Positions 1 to 4,334 of a DNA stretch of 7,753 nt are shown in pieces. The notes under the pieces are model-generated. The model saw nothing but the letters and a program-made list of their open reading frames with translations, ran no database searches and was not told where the DNA came from. Source of the DNA: an uncultured Clostridia bacterium (GTDB taxonomy: Bacteria; Bacillota; Clostridia; Christensenellales; CAG-917); assembly GCA_947174215.1 (NCBI GenBank), contig CAMWIB010000046.1:1-7753 (forward strand), read 5' to 3'. Each line of letters starts with the position of its first letter. Within the stretch, counting starts at the first letter, position 1. The position numbers were made by a program, and so were the translations under genes.

Positions 1-22
1 CCCGAGTATTCGGAAAATGAGT

Positions 23-107
23 AATAGGCGACGTGCAATAGGCGATAAGCGGTCGGAAATAAGCGGTTATCAATTAGCGACGAAAAATAAGTAGCAATAT
101 AAGTAGC
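23..107. repeat. degenerate direct-repeat array, period about 14 bases, upstream of glgC
   Basis: Related short units recur here: AATAGGCGA at 23 and 37, ATAAGCGG at 45, AATAAGCGG at 58, AATTAGCGA at 72, AATAAGTAGC at 86 and ATATAAGTAGC at 97. Most successive starts are 13-14 bases apart (23, 37, then 45, 58, 72, 86, about 98), with one short step of 8. The consensus is roughly AATAAGCG followed by variable bases. It could be a decayed tandem repeat, or helically phased (near 10.5 bases only loosely) binding sites in front of glgC. I see no coding potential. The repeat pattern is directly visible; any function is unknown. Confidence 0.5.
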
Positions 108-186
108 AAGCAAGAGTTCGCACAATCTGCGCGGACGAAATAGCAAATATAAAGTGAAACGGCAAACGCTTTTCAAGCCCGAAAAT

Positions 187-193
187 AAGGAGG
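187..193 (+). promoter_or_regulatory. glgC ribosome binding site
   Basis: AAGGAGG lies 6 bases before the ATG at 200, a full match to the anti-Shine-Dalgarno sequence, and it fixes the glgC start. No convincing sigma-70-type promoter was found in 1-186. TATAAA at 148-153 has no acceptable -35 at normal spacing, so transcription may begin upstream of the window. Confidence 0.9.
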
Positions 194-199
194 ATAAAA

Positions 200-1396
200 A
201 TGAGTAAGGTTTCCAAAAAGGAATGTATAGCAATGTTGCTCGCTGGCGGACAGGGTACGCGTCTTGGCGTGCTTACGACCAACGTGGCAAAGCCTGCGGT
301 TCCTTTCGGTGCGAAGTATCGCATCATAGACTTCCCGCTGTCAAACAGCATAAACAGCGGCATTGACACAATCGGCGTACTCACGCAGTACAGACCCTTT
401 GAGTTGCACCAATACATCGGCAACGGACAGCCGTGGGATTTGGATAGACTCAGCGGCGGTATCTACGTTCTGCCGCCGTATATGGGCGCGAAGTCCGGCG
501 AGTGGTACAAGGGTACTGCAAACGCGATATATCAGAATATTGATTTTATCGACAACTACGACCCCGACTACGTTGTGATTCTGAGCGGCGACCACATCTA
601 TAAGATGGACTACCACGATATGCTCAAAGACCATAAAAAGAACAATGCGGACTGCACGATAGCGGTGCGCGACGTGCCGATTGAGGAAGCGAGCCGTTTT
701 GGTATACTCAACCTCAAAAAGAACTCCCGCCAGATTGAGGAGTTCGAAGAAAAGCCGAAGCAGCCAAAGAGTACGAAGGCTTCAATGGGTATTTACATCT
801 TTACGTGGTCTAAGCTCCGCGAATATCTTATCGACGACGAGAACGATAAGGCGAGTGAAAACGACTTCGGAAAGAACATCATTCCCAAAATGCTCGGCGA
901 CAAGCAAAGACTGTTTGCGTATCAGTTTGACGGCTACTGGAAGGACGTCGGAACCATTTCCTCACTTTGGGAAGCCAATATGGACGTTCTTAAAGGAAGC
1001 GAGCTGAACCTCGACGACGACAAGTGGAAGATTTACGCGCGTAACAACGCAGAGCCGCCGCAGTTCATCACTCCTACGGGCAAGGTTACAAACTGCCTTG
1101 TATCCGAGGGTACAGTCGTCAAGGGTACGGTGAAGGATAGCATCATTTCACACTCCGTCACGATAGGCGAAGGCGCGTACGTTGAAGCGTCAATCATAAT
1201 GCCCGGCGCAGTTATCGAGGACGGCGCGGACGTAAGATATTCAATCATCGGCTGGGACGCGGTAGTCGGCAAGAACTCGCTCGTTGGCGAAACTCTTGAC
1301 GAGTGCAGACCCGGTGAGTGGAAGATTAGCGTCATCGGACCGCGCTACAATTTGCCCGAGAATTCCGTCGTCGGCGCAAATGAAATGTTGGGTTAA
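200..1396 (+). CDS. glgC: glucose-1-phosphate adenylyltransferase, catalytic subunit GlgC
   Basis: This enzyme makes ADP-glucose and pyrophosphate from ATP and glucose 1-phosphate, the committed step of bacterial glycogen synthesis in the cytoplasm. The protein has 398 residues, a normal size for the Bacillus/Clostridium type. The N-terminal nucleotidyltransferase domain (about 1-270) carries the GGQGTRL signature at 16-22, AKPAVPFGAKYR around 30-41 (K39 aligns with the lysine of the E. coli activator site), SGDH at 129-132 with the catalytic Asp as D131, EEKP at 183-186, NDFGKNIIP at 221-229 for sugar phosphate, and GYWKDVGT at 245-252. The C-terminal part (about 290-398) has the hexapeptide pattern of a left-handed beta helix. 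A perfect ribosome binding site supports the ATG. The gene is followed after 12 bases by glgD, its presumed partner in a mixed tetramer. All key motifs are intact. Confidence 0.98.
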   Translation: MSKVSKKECIAMLLAGGQGTRLGVLTTNVAKPAVPFGAKYRIIDFPLSNSINSGIDTIGVLTQYRPFELHQYIGNGQPWDLDRLSGGIYVLPPYMGAKSGEWYKGTANAIYQNIDFIDNYDPDYVVILSGDHIYKMDYHDMLKDHKKNNADCTIAVRDVPIEEASRFGILNLKKNSRQIEEFEEKPKQPKSTKASMGIYIFTWSKLREYLIDDENDKASENDFGKNIIPKMLGDKQRLFAYQFDGYWKDVGTISSLWEANMDVLKGSELNLDDDKWKIYARNNAEPPQFITPTGKVTNCLVSEGTVVKGTVKDSIISHSVTIGEGAYVEASIIMPGAVIEDGADVRYSIIGWDAVVGKNSLVGETLDECRPGEWKISVIGPRYNLPENSVVGANEMLG

Positions 1397-1408
1397 GGAG
1401 GGGAGAAT

Positions 1409-2524
1409 ATGAAAAACCATACAATGAGCGTACTGTTTGCATTCGACGCGGAAAGTCATCTCAACGACTTGACGATACACCGCACGACGGCGTCCTTGCC
1501 ATTCGGCGGCAGATACAGACTTATAGACTTCGCGCTTTCCAACCTCGTGAACGCAAACATCACGACGATTGGCATTATTACGCGCAACAACTATAACTCC
1601 CTTATGGACCACATCCGTATGGGACGCGACTGGGACTTGAACAGAAAAAACAGCGGTATAACGGTGTTCCCTCCCTTCGTATTGAACAGCGCGCACGACG
1701 TGTACAAGGGCAAGATTGAAGCGCTTTACACCTTGCGCGGCTTTATGATGAACAGCAACGAGGAGTATGTCGTCATCGCAAATACGAATATCGCGTTCAA
1801 CATCGACTTTGAGGAAATTGAAAAATTCCATATCGAAAAGGGTGCGGATATCACGGTACTCACGCACAAGACCGACGATACGAATCCCCGCAAGATTATC
1901 ATTTCCGAGGACAAGAACCACCGTATCACGGATATGCGCTATCCCGTGGCGAGCGATACGGGTAAGCAGTGCTGCAACCTCAATATCTACTTCATCAAGA
2001 AGGATTTGCTCATCTCCCTCGTAGACAATGCTTATGCGCACGGCGCGTACGACTTTGAAAAGGATATTCTCCAAAAGAAGCTCGACGAGCTGTATATAAT
2101 GAACTACGAGGTAAAGGAGTACGTCGCGGTTATCGACCGTATCCCCACCTACTTTAAGCGCAGTATGGAATTGCTTGACCCCGAGGTCAGAGATGAGCTG
2201 TTCTATAAGCACTCAACCATTCTCACCAAGGTCAAGGACAGCGTACCTGCGAAGTACAAGGCGGGCGCAAACGTGAAGAATTCTATCATCGCCGACGGTT
2301 GCGTTATAGACGGCACGGTTGAAAATTCAATTCTCTTCCGTAGCGTAAAGGTCGGCAAAGGCGCAGTCATTCGCAACTCAATCATTATGGAAGACTCCAT
2401 TATCATGGACGGCGCGTCCCTCGACTACACCATCACCGATAAGGACGTTATAATCCAGTCGGGCAGGACGTTGAGCGGGTATGAGAGCTATCCTATGGTG
2501 GTTGTCAAGGGTAAAGTCATCTAA
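1409..2524 (+). CDS. glgD: GlgD, non-catalytic paralogue/regulatory subunit of ADP-glucose pyrophosphorylase
   Basis: The 371-residue protein is homologous to GlgC along its length (PFGGRYRLIDFALSN at 31-45; hexapeptide-repeat beta helix from about 285) but has lost the catalytic elements. The GGxGTRL loop is absent: residues 8-22 read VLFAFDAESHLNDLT. The GlgC sequence SGDH is replaced by NTNI at 125-128, so the catalytic Asp (D131 in GlgC) aligns with N127. This matches the GlgD family of Bacillota, which is known to join GlgC in a heteromeric enzyme and raise its activity while being poorly active alone. That role here is inferred from family and linkage. The ribosome binding site AAGGAGG (1395-1401) overlaps the glgC stop codon, giving tight, probably coupled expression. 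The TAA stop lies inside the left arm of the large palindrome at 2520-2649. Confidence 0.95.
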   Translation: MKNHTMSVLFAFDAESHLNDLTIHRTTASLPFGGRYRLIDFALSNLVNANITTIGIITRNNYNSLMDHIRMGRDWDLNRKNSGITVFPPFVLNSAHDVYKGKIEALYTLRGFMMNSNEEYVVIANTNIAFNIDFEEIEKFHIEKGADITVLTHKTDDTNPRKIIISEDKNHRITDMRYPVASDTGKQCCNLNIYFIKKDLLISLVDNAYAHGAYDFEKDILQKKLDELYIMNYEVKEYVAVIDRIPTYFKRSMELLDPEVRDELFYKHSTILTKVKDSVPAKYKAGANVKNSIIADGCVIDGTVENSILFRSVKVGKGAVIRNSIIMEDSIIMDGASLDYTITDKDVIIQSGRTLSGYESYPMVVVKGKVI

Positions 2525-2649
2525 AATGCGCTATTTGCGCCCTTTTGCGTTTTTCGCAAGAACTCGGCACACCGTGTACGTATAGTACACTGGGTGTGAC
2601 CAAAACCTTGCGAGAAAACGCAAAATCATCGCAAATATCACATTTTAGA
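2520..2649. repeat. 130-base imperfect palindrome at the 3' end of glgD (MITE-like or RNA structural element)
   Basis: Nested complementary arms were paired by hand: 2520-2528 with 2641-2649 (TCTAAAATG/CATTTTAGA), 2533-2539 with 2630-2636 (ATTTGCG/CGCAAAT), 2543-2549 with 2619-2625 (TTTTGCG/CGCAAAA), 2550-2554 with 2613-2618 (T run with one bulged G), 2555-2560 with 2607-2612 (CGCAAG/CTTGCG), 2566-2567 with 2600-2601, 2568-2573 with 2593-2598 (CACACC/GGTGTG) and 2574-2579 with 2585-2590 (GTGTAC/GTACAC). The terminal loop is GTATA at 2580-2584. About 48 pairs form in total, interrupted by short, nearly symmetric internal loops. The outermost arm includes the last codon and stop of glgD. No U-tract follows the right arm, so it is not a standard intrinsic terminator. 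It could be a palindromic miniature mobile element or an mRNA processing/stability structure. The structure is seen; the function is unknown. Confidence 0.85.
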
Positions 2650-2661
2650 GTATTCTATAAA

Positions 2662-2677
2662 AGATATATAAATATCT
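2662..2677. repeat. short AT-rich inverted repeat
   Basis: AGATAT (2662-2667) and ATATCT (2672-2677) flank ATAA. The repeat is adjacent to a TATAAA at 2656-2661 that resembles a -10 box but has no good -35 at 16-18 bases. It may be a weak operator near a glgA promoter or simply AT-rich chance; I give it little weight. Confidence 0.25.
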
Positions 2678-2741
2678 AAAAACAATGACCCAAGCTAAAA
2701 CCAAAATATATCAATAACAAACCAAACAACAACTTTACACG
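2678..2741 (+). other. A/C-rich, nearly G-free leader segment before glgA
   Basis: This stretch is dominated by A and C with only about three or four G over 64 bases, unlike its surroundings. As RNA it would be essentially unstructured, lying between two strong hairpins. Such segments can act as ribosome standby sites or Rho-loading regions; neither is shown here. It holds no open reading frame of note. ATGACC (2685-2690) with TATATC (2707-2712) at 16-base spacing is a weak promoter candidate. Confidence 0.4.
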
Positions 2742-2761
2742 GCGATAATTAGAGATAAAAC
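2734..2761 (+). promoter_or_regulatory. weak candidate promoter for glgA
   Basis: TTTACA (2734-2739) matches the -35 consensus at five of six positions. TAAAAC (2756-2761) follows after 16 bases and matches the -10 at four of six. Transcription from it would start just after the hairpin at 2742-2773 and leave a short leader. The same bases form that inverted repeat, so the repeat could instead act as DNA and overlap the promoter. Low confidence. Confidence 0.25.
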
Positions 2762-2773
2762 TCTAATTATTGC
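2742..2773 (+). promoter_or_regulatory. 13-bp hairpin immediately upstream of the glgA ribosome binding site
   Basis: ATAATTAGAG (2745-2754) and CTCTAATTAT (2761-2770) are perfect inverted repeats around the loop ATAAAA. The stem extends outward by G-C, C-G and one G-U pair to 2742 and 2773, giving 13 pairs. It ends two bases before the AAAGAGG at 2776-2782. It could be a DNA operator or an RNA structure affecting translation of glgA. The left strand segment ATAATTA (2745-2751) could alternatively pair with TAATTAT at 2783-2789, which overlaps the start codon, but that pairing is much weaker than the 13-bp stem. No T-run follows, so it is not a terminator. Confidence 0.6.
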
Positions 2774-2775
2774 AT

Positions 2776-2782
2776 AAAGAGG
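2776..2782 (+). promoter_or_regulatory. glgA ribosome binding site (decides the start)
   Basis: AAAGAGG lies 5 bases before the ATG at 2788. It supports that codon over the in-frame TTG at 2770, which sits inside the hairpin, lacks its own binding site and would add six residues not typical of GlgA. Confidence 0.8.
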
Positions 2783-2787
2783 TAATT

Positions 2788-4212
2788 ATGAAAATTCTAT
2801 TCGTAGCGTCAGAGGCGGCACCGTTCATCAGGTCGGGCGGACTTGGGGACGTAGCAGGGGCTTTGCCAAAAGCGTTCAACAAGGCGGGACACGATTGCAG
2901 AGTCATCATTCCTTTTTACAAAGAGGAAATAAGGAACGAACTTAAAAGTAACTTCCGCTATCTTGCTTCTACGTTTGTAGATTTGAGTTGGCGTAGGCAG
3001 TACTGCGGCGTATTCGAAGCGACGTATGACGGCGTGACGTACTATCTCATAGACAACGAGTACTATTTTAAGCGCAGAGGTCTGTACGGTCACTTTGACG
3101 ACGGCGAGAGATTTGCATTCTTCTCAAAAGCTGTGCTTGAAGTCTTGCCGCTTATCGACTTCTTCCCAGATATTCTGCACGCTAACGATTGGCACACTGC
3201 GCTTACCCCTGTGTTCCTTGACGTGTTTTATCGCTACTCAGAAGAATATCAGAAGATAAAGACGGTTTACACGATTCACAATATTGAGTTCCAAGGAAAG
3301 TACGGCAGGGAGCTTATGAGCGATATACTCGGCTTGCCCGACTGGGCGCACTCGCTCGTTATGAACGGCGACTGCGTAAACTTTATGAAGGGCGGTATAG
3401 AGTGTGCAAACGCAGTCACCACCGTGAGCGAAACGTACGCGGGCGAGATTCTCGACCCATTCTATTCCTACGGCTTGGAGAGCATTCTTTCTAACCGTCA
3501 ATTCAAACTTCACGGAGTGGTCAACGGCATAGACCAGAGTATATACGACCCAAGGACGGACAAAAAGCTGTTTGCAAATTACACGGAAAAGAATTGCTTT
3601 GCGGGTAAGGCGGCAAACAAGAAAGCGCTTTGCGAAATGATAAATCTTCCCTTCAATGAAGAGCGCCCGCTCGTGGCAATGGTCACCCGTCTTACGGAGC
3701 AGAAGGGTATGGACTTGGTTGCCTGCGTAATTGATGAGATTATGAAAGCAGACATTCAGATGGTCGTACTCGGTACGGGCGACTGGAAGTATGAAAATAT
3801 GATAAAGTCGGTTGAGGGCAGATATCCGAATAAGTTCAAGGCAATACTGGCATTCTCCGGCGACCTCGCAAGCAAGCTGTACGGAGCGAGCGACCTCTTC
3901 CTTATGCCAAGCAAGTTTGAGCCTTGCGGACTGTCACAGCTTATCGCAATGAGATACGGCTCTATCCCAATCGTGCGCGAAACGGGCGGACTTAAAGATA
4001 CCGTGCATGCCTACAACGGTGAAACGGGCGAAGGCAAGGGCTTTACGTTCAAGACCTACAACGCATACGATATGCTTGACGCAGTGTGGCGCGCATACGC
4101 CTGCTTCCACGACAAGGAGCACTGGAAGAAAGTTACGCACAACGCCATAACCTCCGACTTCGGCTGGGAGCTTAGCGCACAGAAGTATGTAGATATTTAT
4201 AAGAGTTTGTAA
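2788..4212 (+). CDS. glgA: glycogen synthase (ADP-glucose type, GT5 family) GlgA
   Basis: The enzyme transfers glucose from ADP-glucose to the non-reducing end of an alpha-1,4-glucan in the cytoplasm. It has 474 residues, the usual length, beginning MKILFVASEAAPF as the family does. The GT5 N-terminal domain has RSGGLGDV from residue 15, DWHTALTP at 134-141 and TIHN at 162-165. The C-terminal GT-B half has RLTEQKG at 301-307 (R301 and K306 expected at the donor phosphates) and SKFEPCGLSQLIAMRYG at 375-391 with the conserved E378, followed by ETGGLKDTV. One notable point is that the classic KTGGL lysine is Arg here (R15). The start is set by AAAGAGG and agreement with the family N-terminus. 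The gene probably belongs to the glgCD locus but is separated from it by structured DNA, so it may be separately controlled. It ends before a strong terminator. Confidence 0.97.
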   Translation: MKILFVASEAAPFIRSGGLGDVAGALPKAFNKAGHDCRVIIPFYKEEIRNELKSNFRYLASTFVDLSWRRQYCGVFEATYDGVTYYLIDNEYYFKRRGLYGHFDDGERFAFFSKAVLEVLPLIDFFPDILHANDWHTALTPVFLDVFYRYSEEYQKIKTVYTIHNIEFQGKYGRELMSDILGLPDWAHSLVMNGDCVNFMKGGIECANAVTTVSETYAGEILDPFYSYGLESILSNRQFKLHGVVNGIDQSIYDPRTDKKLFANYTEKNCFAGKAANKKALCEMINLPFNEERPLVAMVTRLTEQKGMDLVACVIDEIMKADIQMVVLGTGDWKYENMIKSVEGRYPNKFKAILAFSGDLASKLYGASDLFLMPSKFEPCGLSQLIAMRYGSIPIVRETGGLKDTVHAYNGETGEGKGFTFKTYNAYDMLDAVWRAYACFHDKEHWKKVTHNAITSDFGWELSAQKYVDIYKSL

Positions 4213-4259
4213 GATACAATCAATATCAAATCAAACATAAAACAAAATGATAATCATAC

Positions 4260-4286
4260 AAAAACCGCAGTTCATCTGCGGTTTTT
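4260..4286. terminator. bidirectional intrinsic terminator between glgA and the TIR-LRR gene
   Basis: AAAAACCGCAG (4260-4270), loop TTCAT (4271-4275) and CTGCGGTTTTT (4276-4286) form a GC-rich stem with a T-run in the + direction and, by symmetry, also in the - direction. It lies 47 bases after the glgA stop and 48 bases beyond the - strand gene's stop, so it can serve both convergent genes. Confidence 0.93.
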
Positions 4287-4334
4287 GATATTATAAAGAG
4301 TAGAATATGATATTTAATTACATAAAATCAGTAT

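Noticed and set aside
23..107. CRISPR array upstream of glgC
   Set aside because: The units are under 12 bases, degenerate and only about 14 bases apart, so there are no spacers, and no cas gene is present.
1241..2212. 323-codon open frame on the - strand
   Set aside because: It lies antisense across glgC and glgD, has no ribosome binding site or recognisable domain, and both sense genes are strongly supported. It is a shadow frame.
2520..2649. Large palindrome as an intrinsic terminator of glgCD
   Set aside because: No T-run follows the right arm in either direction and the stem is broken by several internal loops.
2770..2787. TTG start for glgA, six codons upstream of the ATG
   Set aside because: It is inside a hairpin, has no ribosome binding site, and would precede the family-typical MKILFVASEAAPF start.
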